In this document: piece by piece, positions 1-7,742 of the stretch
Numbering within the stretch: the stretch's first letter is position 1
Layout of the letters: each line of letters opens with the position of its first letter
Origin: JANQJA01 sp040880285
GTDB taxonomy: Bacteria; Pseudomonadota; Gammaproteobacteria; Pseudomonadales; Azotimanducaceae
Assembly: GCA_040880285.1 (NCBI GenBank)
Contig: JBBDIT010000040.1
Span: 1 to 24,516 of the forward strand
Direction: 5' to 3'
DNA length: 24,516 nucleotides
The notes under the pieces: model-generated
What the model was told of the DNA's origin: nothing
Databases searched by the model: none
Seen by the model: only the letters and a program-made list of their open reading frames with translations
Translations under genes and position numbers: made by a program

Positions 1-306
1 CTAGGCCTTTGGTACCCAGCCCATGCACCAGCCTTTAGCGGCAACCAGTCGATTCTGGAACAGGCTACACCCACCCCAGCTGTCATCGGTCACCGTGTAG
101 AACTGGCAGTTGTCGCAATACTGATCGGCACCCGCTACGCCCATCTTGTCCATTCGACTTGCGTTGGCGGCATCTTGGACATATTTCAATGCTTTCGCGG
201 TCGCATCACTGGCGGGAACCTTCTCAGCCGCCCTGACATCAAGGCTGACCAGCGGTATCAAGGCCAGGGACGCTGAGGCCTTAATGAAATTTCTTCTAGA
301 CGGCAT
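1..306 (-). CDS. High-potential iron-sulfur protein (HiPIP), Tat-exported
   Basis: Small periplasmic electron carrier of the HiPIP family, which holds one [4Fe-4S] cluster cycling between the 2+ and 3+ states and usually feeds electrons to a reaction centre or terminal oxidase. The 101-residue protein begins with a twin-arginine signal (SRRNFIK, then a hydrophobic stretch ending near VRAAE), consistent with export already folded with its cluster. The mature part has the four cluster cysteines in the family order: CDNC (two), GGC and GWC near the C-terminus, with the aromatic residues that shield the cluster. The start at 306 is supported by a strong AGGAG ribosome site a few bases upstream. 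It lies 67 bp downstream of dcd on the same strand, so it could be co-transcribed or have its own promoter. Family call is secure; its redox partners cannot be seen here. Confidence 0.93.
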   Translation of the reverse strand: MPSRRNFIKASASLALIPLVSLDVRAAEKVPASDATAKALKYVQDAANASRMDKMGVAGADQYCDNCQFYTVTDDSWGGCSLFQNRLVAAKGWCMGWVPKA

Positions 307-373
307 AACTCACTCCTGATTGGATTACGGGGACAAGCCTAGCGAATCTTACCTCAAAAATCTGTGATCAGGA

Positions 374-943
374 TCAGGCTTTGGGCAATGTGACACCCCG
401 CTGCCCCTGGTACTTGCCGCCACGGTCCTTGTACGACACTTCACAGGCCTCGTCTGACTCAAAGAATAGCATCTGGGCCACGCCTTCATTGGCGTAGATC
501 TTTGCTGGCAAGGTCGTGGTGTTGGAAAATTCGAGCGTCACATGACCCTCCCACTCGGGCTCGAGCGGTGTCACATTGACGATGATGCCACATCGGGCGT
601 AGGTGGACTTGCCGAGGCAGATGGTCAGTACCGTTCGCGGAATTTTGAAGTACTCAACCGTACTCGCCAGCGCAAACGAGTTGGGCGGGATAATGCATAC
701 ATCATTTTTAATATCGACGAAGCTGTTCTCATCGAATGATTTCGGGTCAACCGTGGCCGATCGAATATTGGTGAAGACCTTGAAATCACTGGAACAACGC
801 ACATCGTAGCCATAGCTTGAAGTGCCGTAGGAGATAATTCTTGCCCCGTCTTCCGATTGCCGTACCTGCCCTGGTTCGAACGGCGAGATCATATCGTGCT
901 TTTCGGCCATCTCCCTGATCCAACGATCAGACTTTATGGACAT
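374..943 (-). CDS. dcd: dCTP deaminase
   Basis: Deaminates dCTP to dUTP, feeding dUMP and thereby dTMP synthesis in the cytoplasm. The chosen start gives 189 residues beginning MSIKSDRWIREM, the classic Dcd N-terminus. An upstream in-frame ATG at 961 would add six residues not seen in the family, so 943 is preferred. The core segment STYARCGIIVNVTPLEPEWE with the following GHVTLEFSN carries the catalytic glutamate region and the trimer-forming beta core, and the C-terminal KYQGQRGV matches the nucleotide-closing tail. Length agrees with Pseudomonas-type mono-functional Dcd. It follows mrp on the same strand after a 76-bp gap, an arrangement known from Pseudomonas and related gammaproteobacteria, so the two are probably one transcript. 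Confidence 0.96.
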   Translation of the reverse strand: MSIKSDRWIREMAEKHDMISPFEPGQVRQSEDGARIISYGTSSYGYDVRCSSDFKVFTNIRSATVDPKSFDENSFVDIKNDVCIIPPNSFALASTVEYFKIPRTVLTICLGKSTYARCGIIVNVTPLEPEWEGHVTLEFSNTTTLPAKIYANEGVAQMLFFESDEACEVSYKDRGGKYQGQRGVTLPKA

Positions 944-1019
944 AATGCAACCCTGTGACAAAACGCCGCATGATACTGGTGGCTCATGCTGTATTCAATC
1001 AAAGTCCGTTACCTGGGGC

Positions 1020-1838
1020 TCAGTCGTCCATCACCCGGATCACCGGTCCCTTACGATCACCGCTTTGTTCGACACTCGCAACGATCAGACGGGCTACCTC
1101 GCGCATGATCCTTGCGACATCACCGTCAGGATCGGTAACCAGCGGCGGCCTGCCACCGTCTGACTGTTCCCGAATCGCAAGCGACAAGGGCAGTTGCCCC
1201 AGCACCCGGGAGTCGTACTCCGCCGCGATCCGCTCGCCGCCGCCCTCACCAAATACGGGTTCCTGATGACCGCAATGGGAGCAGGTATGGATGCTCATAT
1301 TTTCAATGACGCCCAGTACCGGTACTTCAACCTTACGAAACATCTCGATTCCTTTTCGGGCATCCAGCAGCGCGATGTCCTGGGGCGTGGTTACAATGAC
1401 GGCACCGCTCATGGGCACCTGCTGGGCCAGCGTCAATTGAATGTCGCCGGTCCCTGGTGGATAGTCGACGATCAGGTAGTCAACCTCCTTCCAGGCAGTC
1501 TGGGTCAATAGCTGCTGGAGCGCACTACTTGCCATGGGGCCGCGCCAAACGGCCGGGGTTTTGTCCGATGTAACAAAAGCCATCGACATCACCTGAATAT
1601 CGTGGGCGATAATCGGCTGTAGCCTGTTATCCACTACCGCTGGCCGCGTGCCCTCGGCGACGCCCATCATCAGGGCCTGGCTGGGGCCATAGATATCGGC
1701 GTCCAGCAGTCCGACGCGGTAGCCTTCTGCGGCAAACGCCAGTGCCAGATTTGCCGAGACGGTCGATTTACCGACCCCACCTTTGCCGGAAGCCACTGCA
1801 ATCACGTGCTTGATGTCCGGGAGTTCAAATTTTTCCAT
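1020..1838 (-). CDS. apbC: Mrp/ApbC P-loop ATPase, iron-sulfur cluster carrier
   Basis: Cytoplasmic ATPase of the Mrp/NBP35 family that binds and transfers Fe-S clusters to apoproteins. Visible motifs are the deviant Walker A GKGGVGKST (residues 18-26), the switch region LLDADIYGPSQ, VDYPPGTGD (Walker B region, with Tyr where Leu is commoner), and the CSHC pair (Cys186, Cys189) that holds the bridging cluster in the dimer. At 272 residues it is about 90 shorter than E. coli ApbC because the N-terminal FSCA/MIP18 (DUF59) domain is missing; the protein starts almost directly at the P-loop domain. The start ATG at 1838 has only a weak ribosome site, and no upstream frame restores the missing domain before metG. 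It is divergent from metG, as in many gammaproteobacteria, and probably co-transcribed with dcd. Confidence 0.93.
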   Translation of the reverse strand: MEKFELPDIKHVIAVASGKGGVGKSTVSANLALAFAAEGYRVGLLDADIYGPSQALMMGVAEGTRPAVVDNRLQPIIAHDIQVMSMAFVTSDKTPAVWRGPMASSALQQLLTQTAWKEVDYLIVDYPPGTGDIQLTLAQQVPMSGAVIVTTPQDIALLDARKGIEMFRKVEVPVLGVIENMSIHTCSHCGHQEPVFGEGGGERIAAEYDSRVLGQLPLSLAIREQSDGGRPPLVTDPDGDVARIMREVARLIVASVEQSGDRKGPVIRVMDD

Positions 1839-2053
1839 GCTGCCGTGTCACCATCGGGTTATGCGATCGAGGCGCCATTAAAACGCATGACAGGATTTGT
1901 TTCACCTGGAATCCGAACCCACCCGGTCTCGCCGGTTTTTGACCCACGCACCCTGGAGGGCGATCATGATAAAAAGGGGCTTTACCCTTTTTTCTCTGGC
2001 GCTGCACCAGTATATTTAGCACCCTTTGACTCGACCCTAACTATCGGAATTTC
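1839..2053. promoter_or_regulatory. Divergent mrp/metG intergenic region with a short hairpin
   Basis: This 215-bp gap separates the starts of mrp (minus) and metG (plus) and must hold both promoters, though no convincing sigma-70 pair was pinned down. It contains an A/T-flanked hairpin at 1971-1993: AAAAAGGG pairing with CCCTTTTT around a six-base loop. Because it is nearly symmetric it could act on either strand, for instance in the metG leader. A second weak CCGG/CCGG stem followed by a T run lies near 1924-1941. No small gene is supported here. Confidence 0.4.
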
Positions 2054-4057
2054 ATGCAAAAACGCCATATCCTCGTTACCAGCGCGCTGCCCAACGCCAA
2101 CGGCTCGATTCATCTCGGTCATTTGCTCGAGCATATCCAGACCGATATCTGGGTACGCTTCCAGCGCCTGTGCGGTCATGAATGCATCTACGTGTGCGCC
2201 GATGACGCCCATGGCACCGCAATTATGCTCAAGGCCGACGAGAACGGGGTCGAGCCTGAGACCTTGATTGCCCGCATCAAAGAGGAACACGAACGCGATT
2301 TCCGGGATTTCCTGATCAGCCATGACAACTACTATTCGACCCACTCGCCGGAAAACCAGGAATTGTCATCTCAGATATATACACGCCTGAAGGATGCGGG
2401 CCAAATCCGGGTCGAATCTGTGGACCAGTTGTATGATCCCGAAAAAAATATGTTCCTGGCGGACCGCTTCATCGTCGGCACTTGCCCGAGGTGCAAGGCC
2501 GAAGGGCAGTATGGCGATAACTGCGAGGCCTGTGGCGCAACCTATGATGCCATAGACCTGATCGATCCGGTTTCAAAGCTATCGGGCGCAAAGCCGACAC
2601 TCAAGGCCTCGACGCACTTTTTCTTTGCCCTGTCGAACTTCACTGACTTCCTGAAGCAGTGGACCAGGAGTGGCACCCTGCATGAGCAAGTGGCCAACAA
2701 ATTGAGCGAATGGCTGGACGCCGGGCTCCAGGACTGGGACATTTCCCGGGACGCACCCTACTTTGGCTTCGAAATTCCGGATGAACCGGGCAAATACTTT
2801 TACGTCTGGCTGGATGCGCCGATAGGCTACATGGCCAGTTTCAGGAACTACTGTGACCGGGTCGGCAATGTCGTCTACGATGATTACTGGAAGCCTGATT
2901 CCCCCTACGAGGTGCACCACTTTATCGGTAAGGACATTATCAATTTTCATGCGCTGTTCTGGCCGGCCATGCTCAAGGTTGCGGGTTTCCGTACGCCAAC
3001 CCAGATTCACGCGCATGGATTTGTTACGGTCAACGGCCTCAAAATGTCAAAGTCCCGCGGCACGTTTATCAATGCCCGAACTTACCTGGATCATCTGGAG
3101 CCGGAGTACCTGCGCTATTACTTTGCAACGAAACTATCGAGTGGGATCGATGACCTGGACATGAACCTCGACGACTTTGTGCAACGAGTTAATTCCGACG
3201 TCGTCGGTAAGGTGGTCAATATTGCCAGCCGTTGTGCGGGCTTTATTCACGGTAAGTTCAATGGACAACTATCAGCGGGTCCGACGACACCGCTGGTAGA
3301 AGAGCTGGTTGGCAGCAAGGATGCCATTGCACGCCATTATGAGGCCGGAGAATTCGGCCGCGCCGTTCGCGATATCATGGCCATGGCAGACAAGGCCAAC
3401 CAGTATATCGATGAGTACAAGCCCTGGGTGCTGGCGAGGCAGGAAGGCAATGAACAGTTGGTCCAGAATGTTTGTTCCGACGGCATCAACCTGTTCCGGA
3501 TCCTGATCAGCTACTTGAAGCCAATCATGCCGCAACTGGCGGAGAAGTCAGAAGCGTTCCTCAGTATTGAGCCACTGACCTGGGACGGTATCGGCAATCT
3601 TCTTTGTGATCACAAGATCAACAAGTTCAAGCCACTTGCCAGGCGAATCGAATCGGAGGACGTCACTAAAATGGTGGAATCATCGAAAGACGGACCCGGC
3701 GAAGACGCCGCGGCACCACCCGAACCTTCCAACCTGATCGAGTTTGATGATTTTGCCAGGGTGGATCTGCGCATCGTCAGGATCGTTTCGGCCGAACAGG
3801 TCGAAGGCGCCGACAAACTCCTGCGTCTGACGCTGGATCTCGGCGACGAACAACGTACGGTATTTGCCGGAATCAAGTCAGCCTACGCCCCCGATGAACT
3901 GGTGGGTAAAATGACCGTGATGGTTGCCAACCTGAAACCCCGCAAGATGAAATTCGGCGTGTCCGAGGGTATGGTGCTGGCGGCAGGACCCGGGGGCAAG
4001 GACATTTATCTGTTGGAACCGGACGCCGGCGCTACACCGGGACTCAAGGTCACCTGA
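2054..4057 (+). CDS. metG: Methionyl-tRNA synthetase
   Basis: Class I aminoacyl-tRNA synthetase charging initiator and elongator tRNA-Met in the cytoplasm. The 667-residue protein has the HIGH signature as HLGH (residues 20-23), a zinc knuckle with Cys144, Cys147, Cys157 and Cys160, and the KMSKS loop at 330-334, followed by the helical anticodon-binding domain. From about residue 563 there is a C-terminal EMAPII/Trbp111-type tRNA-binding OB domain (IEFDDFARVDLRI onward), the dimerising appendage of the long bacterial form. Length fits the roughly 675-residue proteobacterial enzyme. The start ATG follows a CGGAAT site at suitable spacing. Only five bases separate its stop from rnfA, so metG is the first gene of the rnf transcript, or at least translationally close to it. 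Confidence 0.98.
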   Translation: MQKRHILVTSALPNANGSIHLGHLLEHIQTDIWVRFQRLCGHECIYVCADDAHGTAIMLKADENGVEPETLIARIKEEHERDFRDFLISHDNYYSTHSPENQELSSQIYTRLKDAGQIRVESVDQLYDPEKNMFLADRFIVGTCPRCKAEGQYGDNCEACGATYDAIDLIDPVSKLSGAKPTLKASTHFFFALSNFTDFLKQWTRSGTLHEQVANKLSEWLDAGLQDWDISRDAPYFGFEIPDEPGKYFYVWLDAPIGYMASFRNYCDRVGNVVYDDYWKPDSPYEVHHFIGKDIINFHALFWPAMLKVAGFRTPTQIHAHGFVTVNGLKMSKSRGTFINARTYLDHLEPEYLRYYFATKLSSGIDDLDMNLDDFVQRVNSDVVGKVVNIASRCAGFIHGKFNGQLSAGPTTPLVEELVGSKDAIARHYEAGEFGRAVRDIMAMADKANQYIDEYKPWVLARQEGNEQLVQNVCSDGINLFRILISYLKPIMPQLAEKSEAFLSIEPLTWDGIGNLLCDHKINKFKPLARRIESEDVTKMVESSKDGPGEDAAAPPEPSNLIEFDDFARVDLRIVRIVSAEQVEGADKLLRLTLDLGDEQRTVFAGIKSAYAPDELVGKMTVMVANLKPRKMKFGVSEGMVLAAGPGGKDIYLLEPDAGATPGLKVT

Positions 4058-4062
4058 TTACC

Positions 4063-4641
4063 ATGCCGGATGCCCTCATCATTCTGTTGACGACGATATT
4101 CGTTAACAACTTTGTGATGGTGCAATTTTTGGGACTGTGTCCTTTCATGGGCGCAAGCCAGAAGCTCGACAGTGCGATCGGTATGGCGGCGGCAACGACC
4201 TTCGTGCTCACCCTGGCGGCCGCCATCAGCTTCATGGTCGAACATTACTTGCTGGTGCCGTTCGGGCTCGAATATCTCCGTATTATCAGCTTCATCGTGA
4301 TCATTGCCGCACTGGTGCAGTTCTCGGAGATCGTCATCCGGGCAACCCAACCTATGCTGCACCAGATACTTGGTATCTTTATTCCGCTGATCACGACCAA
4401 TTGCGCCGTGCTGGGTGTCGCACTCCTGAATGTCCGGCAGTCACACTCGTTTATCGACTCGATTTTTTTTGGGCTCGGCGCTGCCCTCGGGTTTTCCTTG
4501 CTTCTTGTCCTGTTTGCGTCCATGCGAGAGCGGCTCGTACATGCAGACATCCCGGCACCTTTTAGAGGTGCAGCGATCAACATGATCACGGCCGGAATTA
4601 TCTCCCTGGCGTTTCTTGGTTTCACCGGCATGGGGCGTTAG
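4063..4641 (+). CDS. rnfA: Rnf electron transport complex subunit RnfA (RsxA)
   Basis: Integral membrane subunit of the Rnf complex, which couples electron transfer to Na+ or H+ translocation; in enterobacteria the same complex (Rsx) reduces SoxR. The 192-residue protein has about six hydrophobic segments and the family hallmarks QFLGLCPFMG (Cys26) and TTNCAVLGVA (Cys114). In studied Rnf/Nqr complexes the equivalent cysteines of the A and E subunits share an intramembrane iron-sulfur site. Length is normal. It starts five bases after metG and ends two bases before rnfB, so translation is probably coupled. RnfE, its paralogous inverted partner, lies further down the operon. No missing key residue was noticed. 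Confidence 0.97.
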   Translation: MPDALIILLTTIFVNNFVMVQFLGLCPFMGASQKLDSAIGMAAATTFVLTLAAAISFMVEHYLLVPFGLEYLRIISFIVIIAALVQFSEIVIRATQPMLHQILGIFIPLITTNCAVLGVALLNVRQSHSFIDSIFFGLGAALGFSLLLVLFASMRERLVHADIPAPFRGAAINMITAGIISLAFLGFTGMGR

Positions 4642-4643
4642 GT

Positions 4644-5552
4644 ATGGAGATGGTCTTAACGGGTACACTGGGGCTGGCCTTGATCGGGGCGCTTTCGTCG
4701 CTGCTGCTATCGCGGACGTCAAAGCACTTCGTCAACCATACGGACGAGGTTGTGGATGCCATCGATCGGCTATTGCCACAGACTCAATGTGCACAGTGTG
4801 GATATCCTGGCTGCAAACCCTATGCCGCGGCAATTGCCGATGGCGAAGCCATTAACAAATGCCCACCGGGTGGCGACGACACAATTTCCGCCCTCGCTGA
4901 CCTGTTAGGCCGCAAGGTCACGGGGCTCGACCCTTCCTGTCGCAAGGCAAGTGTTGCGACTGACGAGCAAGTCATCGCTGTGATCCGTGAGGAAGAGTGC
5001 ATAGGCTGTACGCTATGTATCAAGGCCTGCCCGGTAGACGCCATTGTCGGTGCCGCGCAATTGATGCACACGGTCATTCAATCCGAGTGCACTGGCTGTG
5101 AGTTGTGCCTGCCACCCTGCCCCGTTGACTGTATCGATTTACATCCACTGGCAATGCAACCGCCTCATACGGTCTCCCCACCGGCGTCCGGTTTCGAATG
5201 TATCCGTTGCGGCCTGTGCGAGGAGGTCTGCCCCAGGGATCTTTTGCCCCAGGACCTGTACTGGTATCGAGATAGCCCATCAAAGCTGGAATCGCTGGAG
5301 CTGGACCAGTGTATTGAATGCAGGCGATGTGACCGGGCGTGTCCCAGCCACATTCCGCTTACGGATTTCTTCAGGTCAGCAAAGCTGGAAAAACAACAGC
5401 AAATCGGGCAAGCGAACCGCGCGCAACATACCCTTGCGCGGTATGAACATCATCTCGAACGCCAGGTGGCATCTTCACAGCTGGTGCGACAGCGGCCGTC
5501 GACAGACGAAAAAGCCTCCTTGCTCGACGCGATCAAACAAAAGCGACGGTAA
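4644..5552 (+). CDS. rnfB: RnfB fused to the C-terminal ferredoxin domain of RnfC
   Basis: Electron-wiring subunit of Rnf, in an unusual form. Residues 1-25 are the membrane anchor. Residues 49-73 hold the RnfB-specific cluster (Cys49, Cys52, Cys57 in CGYPGC, and Cys73). Residues 119-163 hold a standard RnfB two-cluster ferredoxin (CIGCTLCIKACP and CTGCELCLPPCP). Ordinary RnfB is about 190 residues and ends soon after this. Here a linker leads into a second ferredoxin at 186-233, CIRCGLCEEVCP then LLPQDLYWY then CIECRRCDRACPSHIPL, which reads like the RnfC C-terminal domain, followed by an RnfC-like charged helical tail (AKLEKQQQ, ARYEHHLERQ). The total is 302 residues. The gene that follows is rnfD after six bases, and no RnfC body with NADH and FMN sites exists in the window. 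The fusion is read directly; its functional meaning is inferred. Confidence 0.93.
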   Translation: MEMVLTGTLGLALIGALSSLLLSRTSKHFVNHTDEVVDAIDRLLPQTQCAQCGYPGCKPYAAAIADGEAINKCPPGGDDTISALADLLGRKVTGLDPSCRKASVATDEQVIAVIREEECIGCTLCIKACPVDAIVGAAQLMHTVIQSECTGCELCLPPCPVDCIDLHPLAMQPPHTVSPPASGFECIRCGLCEEVCPRDLLPQDLYWYRDSPSKLESLELDQCIECRRCDRACPSHIPLTDFFRSAKLEKQQQIGQANRAQHTLARYEHHLERQVASSQLVRQRPSTDEKASLLDAIKQKRR

Positions 5553-5558
5553 ACCCAC

Positions 5559-6521
5559 ATGCCAATACGCACTCCGTCATTCATGAACCAGGTTGTCCTG
5601 GCGTTGTTACCGGGTATCGGTATGCTGGCCTGGTTTTTTGGTGTCGGCATCGTCATCAATCTGGTAGTCGCCGTCGCGGCGGCAGTCGCAACAGAAATTG
5701 TCATCCTCCACTTGAGAGGACATTCGCTGGCAACGTTGCTGGATGGCAGTGCCGTTGTAACCGGCATCCTGATCGGAATCTGCCTGCCTCCCTTCATTCC
5801 CGTCTGGGTCATTGTCGCCGGCGTCGTTTTTGCAATGATTTTCGGTAAGCACTTGTACGGTGGCCTTGGCCACAATCCGTTCAATCCGGCCATGGTCGGT
5901 TACGCGATGATGATCGTTTCATTTCCGCTGGCCATGTCGCTGTGGCCAGCACCCTTGACCAATCCTGATGCCTTGTCGGTGATGGCCTATAAGATGGGCA
6001 TCCCCATCGCCGACGGCATCACCGCGGCAACGCCGCTCGATGCATTTAAATTTCGCGGCGCCACCACCGTGGGCGAATTCGTTGCTGGCAGTGCCGTCAT
6101 GCACAGGGTCGGCGGTATGAGTGTCGGTATTGGCTGGCAATGGGTCAACGCAGGCTTTCTCGCCGGTGGAATTTACCTGGTGTATCGCGGTGTCTGCGGT
6201 TGGCTGATGCCGGCAATCATGCTGCTGACCCTGACTATTCTTGCCCTCGTATTCTACGACAGTGGTAGTTCCCAGAGCCTGGGATCCCCTGCATTCCACC
6301 TGTTCAGCGGGGCCACGATGTTGGGTGCTTTTTTTATCCTGACGGACCCTGTCACCTCGCCAGACAGCCAGGAAGGGCAGATCGTTTTTGCCATGGGCGT
6401 GGGCGCCCTCACGTTTGTGATTCGAAATATCGGTGCCTATCCTGAAGGTCTCGCATTCGCCATTCTGCTCATGAATACGGCGACACCGTTCATCGATCAG
6501 ATTCGGTGGAGATACGCATGA
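5559..6521 (+). CDS. rnfD: Rnf electron transport complex subunit RnfD
   Basis: Membrane subunit of Rnf homologous to NqrB, carrying covalently bound FMN. The 320-residue protein has roughly ten hydrophobic segments and the conserved GKHLYGGLGHNPFNPAMVGY region. The flavin attachment site for ApbE matches as DGITAAT (residues 152-158), so Thr158 should carry FMN by a phosphoester bond; the usual Gly of the Dxx(S/T)GAT consensus is Ala here. The N-terminus is a little shorter than in E. coli RsxD, with the first membrane helix beginning near residue 10. No strong ribosome site precedes the ATG at 5559, which lies six bases after the rnfB stop, so coupling to rnfB translation is likely. It overlaps rnfG by four bases. 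No ApbE gene is in the window. Confidence 0.96.
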   Translation: MPIRTPSFMNQVVLALLPGIGMLAWFFGVGIVINLVVAVAAAVATEIVILHLRGHSLATLLDGSAVVTGILIGICLPPFIPVWVIVAGVVFAMIFGKHLYGGLGHNPFNPAMVGYAMMIVSFPLAMSLWPAPLTNPDALSVMAYKMGIPIADGITAATPLDAFKFRGATTVGEFVAGSAVMHRVGGMSVGIGWQWVNAGFLAGGIYLVYRGVCGWLMPAIMLLTLTILALVFYDSGSSQSLGSPAFHLFSGATMLGAFFILTDPVTSPDSQEGQIVFAMGVGALTFVIRNIGAYPEGLAFAILLMNTATPFIDQIRWRYA

Positions 6522-7081
6522 ATACGCTGGTGTTTCGCCTGACCGGTTTGGCAGCCGTTTGTGGTCTGTTACTGGGTCTTGCGAACCTGGCCACATCAGC
6601 ACAGATCAAGGCTAACCGGCAGGCTTTTGCCGAGAGGCAATTGCTCGAAGTGACCGGGCACAAGGGCAAGATTCGCAAGATCGATGACGAGCGCTATCTG
6701 CTACTGGACGCGGGACAACCAAGAGGCTTTGTCTTCGGCGTGGAAACAAACCAGGGCTACAATGGTCGGATCAGCCTTTGGCTCGGCGTTGAGATCAACG
6801 CTTCCAACCCTTCGAAAGCGAGCATATTGGGCGTCAGGGTGAGATCGCATCAGGAAACCCCGGGTCTCGGCGACCGGATCGAGTTGGCTGTGTCGGACTG
6901 GATACTCGCGTTTAATGGCCACCAATCCGCTAACGGAACCCATTGGGACGTTCGGAAATTTGGCGGTGACTTCGACCAATTCACCGGCGCAACGATTACC
7001 CCAAGAGCGGTGGTCCATGCAGTTCGCGATGGCCTTGTCCGCTATGAGCAACAAAAGGATGAATGGCGCAATGAATTATAG
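6518..7081 (+). CDS. rnfG: Rnf electron transport complex subunit RnfG
   Basis: Periplasm-facing flavoprotein subunit of Rnf, homologous to NqrC. The 187-residue protein has one N-terminal membrane helix (about residues 5-27) and an exported FMN-binding domain. The ApbE modification motif is present as DQFTGAT (153-159), so Thr159 is the expected FMN attachment residue; QETPGLGD (112-119) is the other conserved stretch. The start at 6518 forms an ATGA overlap with the rnfD stop and has a GGAG ribosome site seven bases upstream. An in-frame GTG at 6506 is less likely. It overlaps rnfE by 11 bases. The length is slightly below E. coli RsxG but no motif is lost. Confidence 0.96.
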   Translation: MNTLVFRLTGLAAVCGLLLGLANLATSAQIKANRQAFAERQLLEVTGHKGKIRKIDDERYLLLDAGQPRGFVFGVETNQGYNGRISLWLGVEINASNPSKASILGVRVRSHQETPGLGDRIELAVSDWILAFNGHQSANGTHWDVRKFGGDFDQFTGATITPRAVVHAVRDGLVRYEQQKDEWRNEL

Positions 7082-7742
7082 ATCCATCGCTTCCGAAGGA
7101 ATCTGGCATAACAATCCGGCGCTGGTACAACTGCTGGGCCTGTGTCCGTTGTTGGCGGTTTCCAATACGTTCGTGAATAGCCTCGGATTGGGGCTTGCGA
7201 CCCTTGCCGTGCTCACTGCATCAAACTTTGTGATCAGTCTCGTCCGTGGCCTGCTGGACGACAGCACTCGCCTGCCGGCACAAATCATGGTGATCGCAAC
7301 CTTTGTGACACTGGCCGATATCGCCATGCAGACCTGGTTCTTCGAGATCCATCAGCGGATCGGTCTATTTATCGCACTCATCGTTACCAACTGCACGCTA
7401 CTCGGGCGAGCCGAGGCATTCGCCTCTCGCCAGCCCATTCGTTACGCGATCTTCGATGGCTTTATGATGGGCATCGGGTTTCTGGTTGTCATCCTCATCA
7501 TGGGATCACTGCGGGAAATTTTCGGTCAGGGCACGTTATTTGCCAACCTTCACTTGCTGGCGGGTACAGGCGCAACGAACGCGACCATCAGGTTCAGCGA
7601 TACCGGCTTTTTACTCATGCTGTTGCCTCCCGGCGCATTTATCACCCTGGGTTGCCTCATTGCGCTGAAGAACTGGGCAGGATCAGCTGCGGCGATACCT
7701 GCGAGGCCCGCACCTTCATCACTTGATGCTGGTCGGCCCTGA
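7071..7742 (+). CDS. rnfE: Rnf electron transport complex subunit RnfE (RsxE)
   Basis: Integral membrane subunit paralogous to RnfA and inserted in opposite orientation. The 223-residue protein contains VQLLGLCPLLAVSN (Cys25) and VTNCTLLGRAEAFA (Cys108), the cysteines that with those of RnfA are expected to hold the intramembrane iron-sulfur centre. Start choice: the frame is open far upstream inside rnfG, but family alignment begins near MNYRSIASEGIWHNNPALVQ, giving ATG at 7071 with an AGGAT site 11 bases upstream; ATG at 7059 is the alternative. It is the last rnf gene. Its stop codon merges into a 14-bp tandem repeat that runs to the start of nth. Confidence 0.96.
   Translation: MNYRSIASEGIWHNNPALVQLLGLCPLLAVSNTFVNSLGLGLATLAVLTASNFVISLVRGLLDDSTRLPAQIMVIATFVTLADIAMQTWFFEIHQRIGLFIALIVTNCTLLGRAEAFASRQPIRYAIFDGFMMGIGFLVVILIMGSLREIFGQGTLFANLHLLAGTGATNATIRFSDTGFLLMLLPPGAFITLGCLIALKNWAGSAAAIPARPAPSSLDAGRP

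Noticed and set aside
1905..1925. tRNA T-arm-like string on the minus strand (GGGTTCGGATTCCAG) upstream of mrp
   Set aside because: The T stem has a mismatch and no acceptor, D or anticodon arms fit around it, so it is not a tRNA gene or a convincing tRNA fragment.
5540..5570. Assembly deletion of rnfC between rnfB and rnfD
   Set aside because: rnfB has a proper stop and a complete RnfC-like tail after its last clusters, and rnfD starts six bases later with normal family sequence. The fusion joint lies inside an uninterrupted frame near residue 172. Only raw reads could fully exclude it.
5919..6602. 227-codon open frame antisense to rnfD
   Set aside because: It is a shadow of the real rnfD frame; its translation is low in hydrophobic order and has no family motif.
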